A program made the position numbers and the translations under genes. This document shows, one piece after another, positions 11,980-23,514 of a stretch of DNA of 64,000 bases; the first letter of the stretch is position 1, and each line of letters begins with the position of its first letter. Source of the DNA: Hydractinia symbiolongicarpus. Taxonomy: Eukaryota > Cnidaria > Hydrozoa > Anthoathecata > Hydractiniidae. Under the pieces are notes generated by a model. It made no database searches, was not told where the DNA came from, and worked only from the letters and a program-made list of their open reading frames with translations. The stretch covers positions 14,198,001 through 14,262,000 of the forward strand of contig NC_079887.1 of the NCBI RefSeq assembly GCF_029227915.1, given 5' to 3'.

Positions 11980-12120
11980 TGCGGCAAACGTTTACAACGG
12001 GCCGAGCTGTACGGAAGTCATAACAAATATGGCGGATGTCTGTGTTTCAAACAGTACGTTTCAAACGAACAACAGGGTTATGGAACCGTCAAACTGCAAT
12101 GCATTCTAAATCGGTTTTGT
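11977..12120 (+). promoter_or_regulatory. Possible promoter / 5' exon with ATGGCGGATG
   Basis: A CpG-richer stretch than its surroundings contains AAATATGGCGGATG, the same ATGGCGGATG that opens the SVOP-like gene at 23515 and similar to YY1-type initiators. The ATG opens only 26 codons. It could be a 5' untranslated exon of the FAM234-like gene (see the strong acceptor at 14762) or an unrelated promoter. Confidence 0.2.
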
Positions 12121-12627
12121 TATTTGTATGCTCTTATGTTTTTGGTAGTTTATCTTATGATTGTATTGGCAGCATTGCTTTATTTTTCCGTGAACGTTAG
12201 GTAGCTTTGATTTATAATAAAAATACATGATAGCTGCGCTTTACATATAGATAGCTATTAGCTATAGTTAAATGTTCGTAGTGAGATAATAACTTCCAAA
12301 AAAGACGTAGTTCTCTTTCTTTCTGTCAGGGGGATGAGAGGGAAGAGGGGGACTGCGAGAAACCTGTAAAGACGTCTTTGCTTCAATTGGTGCTTGATGG
12401 TCAGACCAAGAGTTTGATTTGGTTGTAGCTATATATAGCTATAGCTAGCTAGCAAGCTACCTTTTGCAGAACCACTTTATTCACATCAAATAGATATGAA
12501 ATTTTATGGGCACCATTTAAAAGTTCACCTCCTGTGAAAAAAAGAGCTTTAAAGATTGCCTAGGATTCTTTTTTTGATAATTCTTTGTTAGTTCTTGAAA
12601 TATATGTCTTAAAAGTTTTGCTAATTA

Positions 12628-13239
12628 GCGTATAATCCGCCAACTCCGTGAAAAAAACACATTTAACGTCCTTATATCCATATCGTCAACATATCGGTTA
12701 TTTGAAACTTTTATTATCGTAGCGCTATCTGTCGTGGACCGTTTGGGGGGTATGACAAGAAAAAAAATACATTTAATTGTGGACAAATAAGCCGGATCTG
12801 ACATGTACTATCATCCGATAATGCCGTGATGGATCCTTCAACTCCGTGAAATTTGAAAAACACGTTTGCTTTCTGATGACTAGCAAAAATATTTTGAAAA
12901 TTAAAATATTCATTTGAAAACATTCTCGAATCATTGGAACCTCAGTAAAGGTATATATAACATGACCATAATTAATTAACTGAGATAACAATATATATCA
13001 AAAATGACCACCGTCGCGCTTAACTTGAAAATCACAAAAAGTTGTAGCCGGCTGAACTTAGTGCTAAATTTTTGTCATGTGCAAGTTCCGACACCCCTAA
13101 AATGATTAGGTGGTAGTATCAAACCCCCTGAATCGAATTCATTCATTAAAAATGGTAGGCAGAGCTGTGGTAAGTTGTTGTAGGCTTCGAAAGCAGTTTC
13201 ACGGAGTTATCGGATTCACGGAGTTGGCGGATCATACGC
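12628..13239. mobile_element. 612-bp TIR element flanked by TA
   Basis: The termini share a 25-bp inverted repeat with one mismatch (GCGTATAATCCGCCAACTCC at the left end), and both ends abut TA (12626-12627 and 13240-13241). Copies of CAACTCCGTGAA recur internally near 12838 and in the right end near 13200-13225. A minus-strand frame (12714-12923) inside contains KFHGVEGSITALSDDSTC but matches no transposase I know. It looks like a non-autonomous Tc1/mariner-like element, distinct from 9681-10477. Confidence 0.7.
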
Positions 13240-13241
13240 TA

Positions 13242-14762
13242 TACAAAATTTTGACATCATGAACTAGCTTTAAAACATGGCATTGTTGTTATGGAGCATA
13301 GTGGTAGTAACTAAATATTATTTTATTTGTGAAACACCAATCGGAATGAGCAGAAAACATTTTTAACCGATATGCTTCAGCAAAACTGGTAAATACAAAC
13401 CTTACTCAGAGCTAGTTCATAATTTCATTCAATATTAGTAAAACTTCTAAGTTTAAAATCTTTTGAACCAATAAATATATTTTTAAAGAATATACAAATT
13501 CCTTAATAAGGTAAGCTTTATATCCAATAATGCATTTACAGAATTCTGCGTTTAGCATTTTTTTTCTGATTGTTTTTGTGTATAGTTTCAGATTATGTAG
13601 CTTATTTTATGTTTATGTGTAGCTTACTTTACTTATTTTAAAAAAATAAAGGAACTTCTTATTTTTTTAAAAAATTAAAATCAAAAAGTAGCAAATTTAT
13701 CATAAGAAATTAATCATTTATAAACGGGTTCTAAAGTGTGTATGAATTTAATGCACCTTGACCTTTTGATTGGTCCGTTTATTACATGCCATTCTTCATA
13801 TATTGCGAGCATTGAGCTTCTTAAATGTTCAGACACTCAGTTCTCATGTTTGTGGTTCACAAGTTTAACTGTCCACTACTTTTCTCTAACATTGATAAAG
13901 GATAATAACATAAAAGTAAAAATGCAAACAACCAAGATAAATTACAACTGCACACCACCGTATGTTATAAAATTTCTTGGCTTGTGAATATTGCATGCAA
14001 ATATATTTTGAAATTAGTTAAAACATGTACATTGTTATATTCTTTTAAACATTTAAAGCTCTGTTTGTGTAAAACTATCATTATGTGACATGTATACAGT
14101 TTGGCAAGGACATAAATACATCAGAGTGAACCAAACTATGAATATAGTGACTTTGTTCTGCTTTGAAGTCTATGTTCTTTTTGACATTTCGAGCTAACCT
14201 TTAAGCTAGGCGCTGTCAGGAAAGTAACATCCTACCGGTATGTGCTGATTCTTGCAAATTTGTTTCATTTTTAAAAACAAACATAACTTTTGATATAAGG
14301 CCTATACATCAAAAGTGAACCCATGCTAAAAATTTAGGACAAAGAAGAACTTCATACTAATTAGCAGTCTATATCTATATCTTAGCAATCTAGTTTTATC
14401 AAAATAGACAAAAAGATAGGAAAAGTTTAAAAGTAATCAAAACAAATCAAATAATGAATATGGCAGCTACTGTCAAATAATTTTAGTTGTCCCATATCTT
14501 AAAGTCCAATATCTAAAATCATTCATTTGCTGTGTTTTGTTGTTTTGATGAAATTTTAATTAGATAATTTCCCATGTCCATGTGAGCAATTTCTCTAATT
14601 GGTTTTGATAGATCCTAATAGGCATTGTTTTATTAAAGGAGTTCCTCTTTACTATCAAAGTATTAGCTTTTCATGTAACTATAGTAGTTTTGAATATCAT
14701 GTTCATACAAAATTAAACTTAACAAATATTTTCTTCATTGTTCAAGTATCTCCATTTTTTAG
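13242..14762. other. FAM234: 5' flank of the FAM234-like gene
   Basis: AT-rich sequence without a recognisable exon; open frames at 13736-13987 and 14599-14787 have no support. At 14747-14762 the sequence ATCTCCATTTTTTAG is a strong 3' splice acceptor 54 nt before the FAM234 start codon. The gene therefore probably has an upstream untranslated exon or is trans-spliced to a leader at this point. Confidence 0.4.
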
Positions 14763-14816
14763 AAAAATCAAATACCATCTACCTTAAACACTTCCCGCAA
14801 GCCACAAAAACCAAAG

Positions 14817-17800
14817 ATGCAACGTAAATACAATATGGCACTGCAGCATTTTTACCAAGCAGCCACACACAGTACTACTGATGATGTTAAAGCCAGACTG
14901 AAAGATTTGTCAGACTCTGAAGAAGAATTATTTTCCATGGAAAAAGAAAAAGAGGAGTATTATGAAATGGACGAGAAAAATTCGGACATGAATGACAACA
15001 CATATTTTACATTCAAGAAAAACATGAGTGTGAAACGTGTTAAACCTGTTGGTGTATGCACATTGCGGGGATGTGGAATGTTGTTGCTATGGCTATTGTT
15101 GTTTTTATTGGGTGTTTTAAGTGCAACATACTTCTTACAGATGGCAATTGGTAAAATAAAACCAAGAAATGAATATATTAGTTACACAGTTTATGGAAGA
15201 TATAACGAAAGTAAAAATACGAAAATTAAATTGACTAATTATTCCAACCATAGCTTGAAAATGTGTTCAGATTTTCATGTAGAAAAAGTATGGCATCAAA
15301 CATATGAGAAATTTCAAACTGAATCAGCCATACGCTTAGTTGATGTTAATGGGGATGGTGTGGATGACATCATATCTGGTTTTGTTACAAGTTTAGATGG
15401 CTACGGTAAGATTGGCGATCGTAAAAAAGTATGTGAAAAGTATTTTAATGGTATTTTTCCATGTTTTGGTGGTATTGTAGCAAGTGATGGAAAAACAGGT
15501 GACCAACTCTGGATTCATTACTCTTGGCATGATGTTTATGCCCTAAACTGCAATGGGGATATCGATAGAGATGGTGTAGCTGATTGTTTATGTGCTGGCC
15601 GGGGTGGCGTATTTGAAGCTGTTAGTGGTAAAGAGGGGAAAATGTTATGGGTCTTTCTTGGTAAGTTTTTTGTTAAACACTGGCATTCTTATATGTAAAA
15701 TTTTTGTCTGCATTGTTCATCTTAACACCAAAAATCAGAAATTTATTTTCAAATTTGTGATACGTTTAGATTCACATTTTCGTGACGAAATGATGAATTT
15801 GTATACACCACAGTTTATTAATGATATCGATCATGATGGCGTTATGGATGTTCTACAAATTCATGGTGGTGACCCTCAAGCGTAAGTAAATTTATGCATA
15901 TGTAAAAGTAATGTCTGACTCGCATAGGGATTCCTGCATTGAAAATAATATTTTTGTAGAGAGTAAAAAGTTGTTTATCATTCAGTCCTTTAAAAATATT
16001 TGCAAGTTTTTTTGTTTTTAAGATGTTCAAATATTTAAAATCCAGGAATAAATAAGCCCTGACTGTACATTTCTATCGATGATTAAAGATAAAATTATTC
16101 CTTAACTACAAAACTTCACAAGATGTCAAGATATCACCAAGAATATTGGTGCACACTGCTTAAATGTTTTGAAATTATGTAAAAGTATGGAAGATATTTT
16201 AAGTATTAATTTATGCTTACTACATATTGCATCATCAACGATGATGTCATAAAGTCAAGGAAATCTTTGAGGATAAAGATCTTAAAACATACAAAAAATT
16301 CATTTTTAATGCAGAAATCACTTTAAGTCAGAATGACTTGTAGATGCATCTATAGTCTATTTACTTCCCATATATTAATCCTTGTGTTTGAAAGGAATTT
16401 CCTTTTTTTGTACATTTTGGTTTAGTTTTTTGTATAAATTCCAGCAAGCTTACAAAAACGGCATAATCAAGCGTCTGCTCAAACTAAAAATCTAATTTTA
16501 CCAGATCGAGTTTAAGACGAAAATTTCATTTATATCTAATGCTTTTACTATAAAAGAAATACATGACACATAAAGTGCAATAGCTTATAAAATACACTCA
16601 AAGTGATAATTATATTAATCCTACGTGTCTTTGATTTGCTTCATAACAGATTTTAATACCACATTTTGTGCATTAATAGAATTGATTGTGAGTATTAGTG
16701 AGGTAAATAGGCAGCCATTATAAAGCTATTTATGTCCTTAAATAACAGTACAATTGGACTATTTAATAGGATGGAATGTGTGCTCGCACTACTGTGCACC
16801 CACACTACTGTGCACCCTCACTAAATTAAAAAAAAGGTTTTAACATTAAAAGTACCGACAATGTTTTCTTTCCTAATTACTCCAGGAAATTAATGAGAGA
16901 ATTACAAAATGAACACAAAGTAAATAAGAACCAATCCCTTCAACAAAATACAAAAAATTTAATTAACGTGATTTGGCTGAACTGATTTACGAATAATACG
17001 AAATGCGAATCAGGAAATTCAAGACAAAATTCCATAGTCAATGGATATTTATTTTGAGCATAGGTTCATAAACAACCAGTTTCTCTTGTTTTCTTCAATA
17101 TCAAATTGAAATTAATTATTGGGATTACTAGAAAAATATTTTTTCGAGACTATAATTGCAGATTTTAACTTGTAATTTTATATTATATAAATTAACTTGT
17201 AACTTTTTAAACGTCCTGGATATTTACATTACATTTAATAAGACACGGTAAATTTTGCACCTTGTTTATTTCCTGGAATAATGTTTTTTTTTTGCATAAA
17301 TCGTTTTGTGAAAGGTATAACCAAAAAAATTATAGATAGGATATTAAACCATTAACAGTACAAAAAGAAATAAAATTGAGAATATTTAAGTGGAAACCAA
17401 GAAATTATCTTTTGTAAGATTCAGGCTAAGGAAAGAAGGAAATTTTTTGTCATTATTTTTCAAATATGTATACAGGATAATTAAATTTTGTTTCTTTTGT
17501 AATGCAAAAAAAAAAGTTTGTAACTATTCTAAGGTTCCATACATGTAAATTTTGGTTATAGAATAGTAACATACAATGCTAAAATGTTGTAGATAAATTT
17601 ACAGTTCATTTAAACAAGGGATATTTCTTCTATACACCCCAATGGGTGAAATATTTAATAATTGGCACAGTGACGCTAATAAACTGGAAAGTATAGAAAT
17701 TATCATTTTCAAGAAAACACCTTTCAGTAATTTTTTTTCATAACATTTTTCTGGTGGTTTTTGATATTATTCGTTTAATTTTCAATTTAGAGAGCCTTTC

Positions 17801-20800
17801 AGTAAAAAACGACGTGCTGGAAAAATACTGTTTCTATCTGGGAAAACTGGGATGGTTCTATCATCACAAGAAATCCCAGACAACACCGAATCATACTTTT
17901 CACCAGTTATCTACAACCTGAAAAATGGCAGCGAAGTTGTGATATATGGTAATGGTGGGGAAACACATAAAGGGAGTTTGTTTGGAATTCTGCTCAAGGA
18001 TTTATACAAAGGAGAGGTGAAGAAATCATGGAAAATACTTTCAAACAAAAAGAAAGGTATACAGACTTTTATTTTATCTCTTTTATTATACTGCCTTTTA
18101 ATGTTTTTACTTTTTGTTTTTATATTTTTTTATTATGGTACTTTTTTACTACCTGGGCACTTTTATACGATGACCTAGAAGGGTCAATATACTTGACACT
18201 GCGTACTTCTGAAATGACACTATGCACTTCTGACACAACGCCCAGCGTTAGCGTGTTAAGATCCGATTTTTGGACACCTATTTACTGTTAACTAAATCAA
18301 AAAACAACACAAAGTTTTTTTTCCAGTCAAATATTAAAGAAGTTTTTTTCTTAAATAAAAATAAAAGATGTCTCAAATAAAATACATACTATAATGGTAT
18401 TTAAAAGAAAAAATTTTAAATAAAATATCAACCTGTATTTACCGATTTGCAAAGAAAAGGGTCAAAAAACGGGTTTTTTTTTATAAAAAGCTGTGTTAAA
18501 AGTGCGCAGTGTTGGACAAGAAGTTCACAACAGTGTTTTATCAAAAGTGCTTAGTGTTGTATTAGAACTGGTCAGTGTTGGACAAGAAGTGAACAGTGTT
18601 TTATGAGAAGTTCGCAGTGTTGTATTACAAGTGCGCAGTATTGGACAAGAAAGGCGCAGTGTTGTATACGAAGTGTATACTGACCCTTCTGTGCCATTGT
18701 ACTTTTGAACTTCAAGTTCTGAAGCTGTTTTTTCCCGGGCGCTTTTCAAATCGTGACTCTGTATTAGGGCGGTGCCTTTATTTTTTATTATGTGGCAAGC
18801 AACAAGCGAATTTCAGCAAACTTTTTATTTTTTTTTCAAAAAAGAAAAAATTAATTTAAATATTGAGACCCATATTTGTAATAAAAGAACTAACTAACTA
18901 AGCGTTTTTTTACAAAATGTTTTTAAAATTACACAAAAACCCAAAAAATGGAGGATCCATTGCCGCTGCATGACTTATTATAAGGCCGCACTAAGAAGAG
19001 CTGGGAACTAGAGAGAATATCTTATCTGCAATATTTGACACAAGCTTGGAAAACAACATGGCATGATAGTGTTTTCTGATGTAAAATTTATGCTTAGGTT
19101 ACATGAATCCGCCAATATTAGTTGACATCAACAAAGATGGCGTCGTAGACATAATCAGCGCGGGTTTTGGCGAGTTCATTCAAGCAGTGGACGGCCAGAC
19201 GTTTCAAGTTCTGTGGACGTATTCAGCTCCTAACTCGGAAACGTATTCGTAAGTTGGTTCGTTATCGCAATCAATCCGAAATAATATCCAGCCCACACGT
19301 TATAAAATGATGAAATTTAAAAAAAATAAGTAACAATATTAAATGTTTTCAAATTTTGAAAAATAGTCCTGACCGCACTTGATAATAATTTCTGCCGTGC
19401 TTATAGACAAACCTGAAAATAGGTTTAAAGTTAAGTAAGTACTCACTAACTTATCTATCCACTTCATAACCACAGGTGGTATCGACCCGAAAATAGACGT
19501 CTAAAAACGTCTGTTCTAACACTAAGCAATGAGCCATTTAAGGGACGTTTGTTTATGTTTCTTTATGAATATTTAAATGTTTGATAAACAGTTTTCTGTT
19601 TTTCTGTTCAGTGCAAAGGAAAGCTTGTAGTTACATGACTTTTCATGATTTTGTGTCTGGAATAAAGCTTTCTGTTAGCTGTAATCCTGTTGTGCTCTTC
19701 ACATTTGCCGTTATTTGCAAGCGTATAGACTGCATCCTTGTATTTGGTTTTAAAAATCGATAAATTCAGCGAATTCTGTTATGTCCAGTTCTTGGTCAGA
19801 TGTTGTTAATAAAGTGTAACTTTTTTCAGCATTCCTGGTGTGGGATATTACAATGAAGATGGCGTAGTTGATTTTATCATTCGAATTAGTGTCGGTACCG
19901 GCTTTCCAGTATATTTCTACTCCAAAGTATGTAGGAGAACTTTTATAAATGTTTAATTAATACTTGATTTGTATTTTGTCTTCTCCCAAATTTTATATGC
20001 AGTTGAATATATTACGTTATTTCTTTAATCCTGTATTCATATTCTTGTAACATATTGATGTCTTTTAAAATGTAAGCTGGCCAAATTTTTTTTGTATTAT
20101 AGCTAGTTCTTTTTCTTAGGTTGTTATTATTGATGGAAAGAACGGTCGACCTTTGACGAAACCATATAAAACATCTGCCCCAGCACACTCCTCCCCGTTG
20201 TCGGTGAGTATGGAAGGCACTGGTAATGATTTATTTGTATACTGGTCTGTTGACTGTAAAGAACACGAGCACGAAGGAGGAGCGTACAAATTTGTGAAAG
20301 GGACGAATGTGCATGAGAGCAGCCGCGCCGATAGCTGTATGCTGCGATACAATACGAAGAGTTTCAGCAAGTTGTATGTCATGAACAGAAAAACTGGATT
20401 TCCAGGAAAAGAGATATACTTTTCCGGTAAGAAAGTTTGCCATGGTGTTATGTGCAATGTTTTGATCATAACACCTCTATCATCTCATTATACCCTCGTT
20501 TTATGCGGGGTTTTTTTCCTCGCCGGTTCTGATACTTGTCTGCTTTACAGTCTTTTATTTACTGATGCTATGTAACCTTGTAAAATGTTATTTAATACTA
20601 ATAATAATAACTCGCGAAATTTTATTATCAAAGGACAAGTTTTTGAATCTATTTACCTCAGTAGTCCTCCAAGTTAAGGTGATTTGCGGTCGGTATTTTG
20701 TTAGGAAGTAGTGTAGAATGTTTATATCTCACCATCACTTCTCGGAATTTACACTTGCGTCAGTGAGCGGGGATACCGGTCGAATACAGCACACCGGTTA

Positions 20801-22035
20801 AAGTAAACACACCGGTTATCTAGCTTTCTACTTGAAAGTACCGAATAAATTTCGTTATTCTGTTTTTGTTTAGACGACTACTTTAATATCGAGCACGGGA
20901 TCTACAGAAGACATATCGGGATTCCCGATCACGGTGGCGTTCAGCGCGTACTACAAACCGGCTCCATCGTTCCTTCTTTAAACGTAAATACTTCACACCA
21001 GTTGAGTGAGAGTTTTGACGTGGTATTTGCAATGTATTTCATCACACCGCCTGCTGTTCGAGCAATACTACCATCTGATGTCAAATGTATCAAAGATTTT
21101 CGCAGAAAGGCCAAAAATGGTGAGCCATTATGTTGCCAATGTCAGTGACGTCATCAAGTTCGCTACTTGTTTTGGTACTGCGTTGTTTGCAAAGTGGATT
21201 TATTCCTATTTAACTAATTTCAAATAAACATTCACTACCTTTATTTCTGAAAACCATGGAGTAAATATTGCTCAAATTTTTAATGATAATGCGAGCCAAC
21301 ATTTTTGTGCTTATAAGTTAGCTAGATTGGAAGCAAAGATAATGTTCTTTTGTGTAAGCCACATTTATTAGCAAACTGTTCTTCAAACTAATCGCCACAA
21401 CATTTTGTGTATGCTTTCCAGTACTCTCCATTCGTCGAGTACTAAGGACTATAAAACGTACATCTTGGTTAACGAAATTGCTATTTAGCATATTTGAATG
21501 TTGAGAATTTAAAAACTTCTGAAATGTTTAAATGCATAAAGCAGAATAACATTCATACCTATTTTTTATTATGTGGATATAATTTAAAGATGTTCTCGAT
21601 AAGGTGCTTATCCGTGTCTACTTTATCGTCTGTGGTAAATGTTGGTGTTATTAAACCAATTTTACCTTTTTCTACTCTTCATAAAGTTATAAAATGTCTT
21701 TTTTAGGTCAAAAGACAAACACGGTTGACATTGATGAAAACCTCCGCTTGGGTATATACGATGAGGGCGACTCGGCTGTCAATTTCTGCCTAGGTAAGCG
21801 TTTAAACGGAACAAAATTCGACAATCAAGAAACAGCGAACAAAAAGAACTTTAACACGGGTAAACTAACATTTTATCGTTTCAAAGTTTCTTGCAAGTGT
21901 GAACACGGAGAAAAATGCGCTAAAGTCTTGCCAAAGAGTGAACAAGGTTGGACTGGATACATGGGCTCACTTGCTAACGGATATTTTAATCAAAGACCTA
22001 AAGGGCGTTTTGAAGTGAAACCCAAACCATTATAA
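14817..22035 (+). CDS. FAM234: FAM234 (ITFG3)-like FG-GAP membrane protein
   Basis: Eight coding exons: 14817-15660, 15770-15881, 17791-18056, 19098-19248, 19830-19926, 20120-20426, 20874-21119, 21707-22035. All junctions are GT-AG and in phase, giving 783 residues. The protein has an acidic cytoplasmic N-terminus, one membrane anchor at about residues 86-110 (WLLLFLLGVLSATYF), then a large extracellular domain. That domain carries four FG-GAP-like calcium loops (DVNGDGVDD, DIDRDGVAD, DIDHDGVMD, DINKDGVVD) and family signatures: NLYTPQFINDIDHDGVMDVL, GNGGETHKGSL, SSPLSVSMEGTGND, SRADSCMLRY and a C-terminal CKCEHGEKCAKVLP / YMGSLANGYF. These match FAM234A/B of other animals. Molecular function in the family is poorly defined, and A or B cannot be assigned. 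The ATG at 14817 is the first in frame after a strong acceptor; an in-frame ATG follows at 14835. It is longer than the human proteins as I remember them (about 550-620). Confidence 0.92.
15882..17790 (+). other. FAM234 intron 2 (1.9 kb)
   Basis: AT-rich intron with no exon recognised between two exons whose phases join exactly. It contains a short 18-bp tandem duplication, CACTACTGTGCACCC (about 16787-16820). Confidence 0.6.
18177..18690. mobile_element. Minisatellite-bearing inverted-repeat element in FAM234 intron 3
   Basis: The ends AGAAGGGTCAATATAC (18177-18192) and GTATACTGACCCTTCT (18675-18690) are inverted repeats with one mismatch. Inside the right end lie about eight degenerate 21-bp units with a core like GTGCGCAGTGTTGGACAAGAA, and inside the left end about two units in the opposite orientation. 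The middle (about 18280-18480) is AT-rich. No coding capacity or clear target duplication was seen. It looks like a non-autonomous element with expanded subterminal repeats. Confidence 0.55.
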
Positions 22036-23514
22036 TTATTTCCCGAATACACGTGGTTCCATGGCCACACATGACATTGCGTGATCTTATGCCCGGTCAA
22101 TGTTAAACCGCGGATGTGCCACAAATGTTTGATATTACATGTAGCACACATATTCCAACCGTTTTTTCTGGTCTATACGTCATATGTAGAATCTTATTCA
22201 CGCGTATATTTTTGATAAAGCTACTGTTACACTTGACATTCTTTCATCAATTATATCTTCTCTTCACATATTATATATTTAATATATTTATTCATTAATT
22301 TGTACATATTAGCTAGTTTGGGAAATATTTGTAAGTTTATAAAAAGAAGATTTTTGACGATTTTTTTTCTTTTTCTGTAGCAAATGTTTTTATGCTCTCG
22401 ATAACTCGAACCAAGAACAAATCTTGAGATATCAAACGTCCGAGTTACCGAGACATTCCATTACTCGAATTTTAGCGAAAAAATATTTTTTTAACTCAAA
22501 CAAAGATATTATCGTGAAACCTCGTTCCCAAGGCATCTTTTATCTTTTCTGACTTCGGGACTGCCGTGCTGATATGAAAAAAAAGACAACATGCGCTGGG
22601 AACAAGGTTGATTATCGTGTTAATCATCAAAGTTTGCACGTGTCCGGTACTTTGAATTTATTGAGGATGAACGTTGGTATCTCTCCTTGAATAAACAATA
22701 TTCGTTTAAATAAAAATTATAAATTTCAGATTTAATGAAACTTCAACGGAATACTAACTTTGACAAAAAAAACTTATCGTTGTTGTTGTTTCTTTCGTAA
22801 TAATTTGTCTAACCTGCTTACTTATTTTTAAGCTATGTAGAGACATTTTCCTATGCAAGAAGCAATATCAATCTATATCTCACGCTATTAAAATTTAGTT
22901 TACTACTTGGTATCCAGCAATCTTGAAAAACAGCACAAGTCAAGAAAATATAAAATTAGTCAGGGTATTTATTATACTCGTATACGTCTTTCACGCAAAA
23001 AGGTACCGCAAGTAGCGACGAGACGCACGTGAAAAGAAAGATTAATATTTTAATGATAAAAATTTCGGGGAAAAATGAAAATAAAAATTGACTAGCCACC
23101 TTCCACTGAAATACATTTCAATACTAAAGCGTATAAAGTAATCGAGTGAAAACCATGGCAACCCGTATTTGTGCACAAAAATTTGTTTTATCGAGTTTAC
23201 TGTGGAAAGCCTCTTGTTCAGTCATGCAATTTATAACTTCGCTCTTTTTTCTACACGCTCTCCTTCATCGTTATTTCTTTTCTGTACCTTTTCTCAAGTC
23301 GTAAGTAGACACTGTGAAGGAGAGCGTTCAAAGGCGGTTACTTTGAGCATGATTATTCTGCGATTTTTAAAAATTGTTCGCACGCTCGAAACATCGAGCC
23401 AAATTGAACGACCTACTTATATTCACACAATGGTTGCTAATTTATCTTGTTAAAAATAAAAATAATTATATTTTCTATACTTGAAACTTTACATTTAAAA
23501 CATTACTTTCAAAC
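22036..23514. other. Intergenic FAM234-SVOP
   Basis: No canonical AATAAA is close to the FAM234 stop; one occurs near 22690. The region contains the MITE at 22517-22610, a CGAGTTACCGAG-type repeat (about 22397-22470) also found near 25630-25735, and an inverted repeat CGCTCTCCTTC...GAAGGAGAGCG (about 23260-23325) 200-250 bp before the SVOP start. The open frame at 23169-23453 spans that hairpin and lacks support. Confidence 0.5.
22517..22610. mobile_element. 94-bp MITE with perfect 9-bp TSD
   Basis: The ends AAACCTCGTTCCCAAGGC and GCGCTGGGAACAAGGTTG are inverted repeats of the CAACCTCG family. The 9-mer ATTATCGTG flanks it exactly on both sides (22508-22516 and 22611-22619). With the 5437-5516 copy this fixes the family's target-site duplication at 9 bp. 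Confidence 0.85.

Noticed and set aside
20116-20469. Minus-strand frame opposite FAM234 exon 6
   Set aside because: Shadow of a conserved plus-strand exon; no splice or family support.
23169-23453. Plus-strand 94-codon frame before the SVOP gene
   Set aside because: It spans an inverted repeat, has no family resemblance and is not joined by splice sites to the SVOP start.
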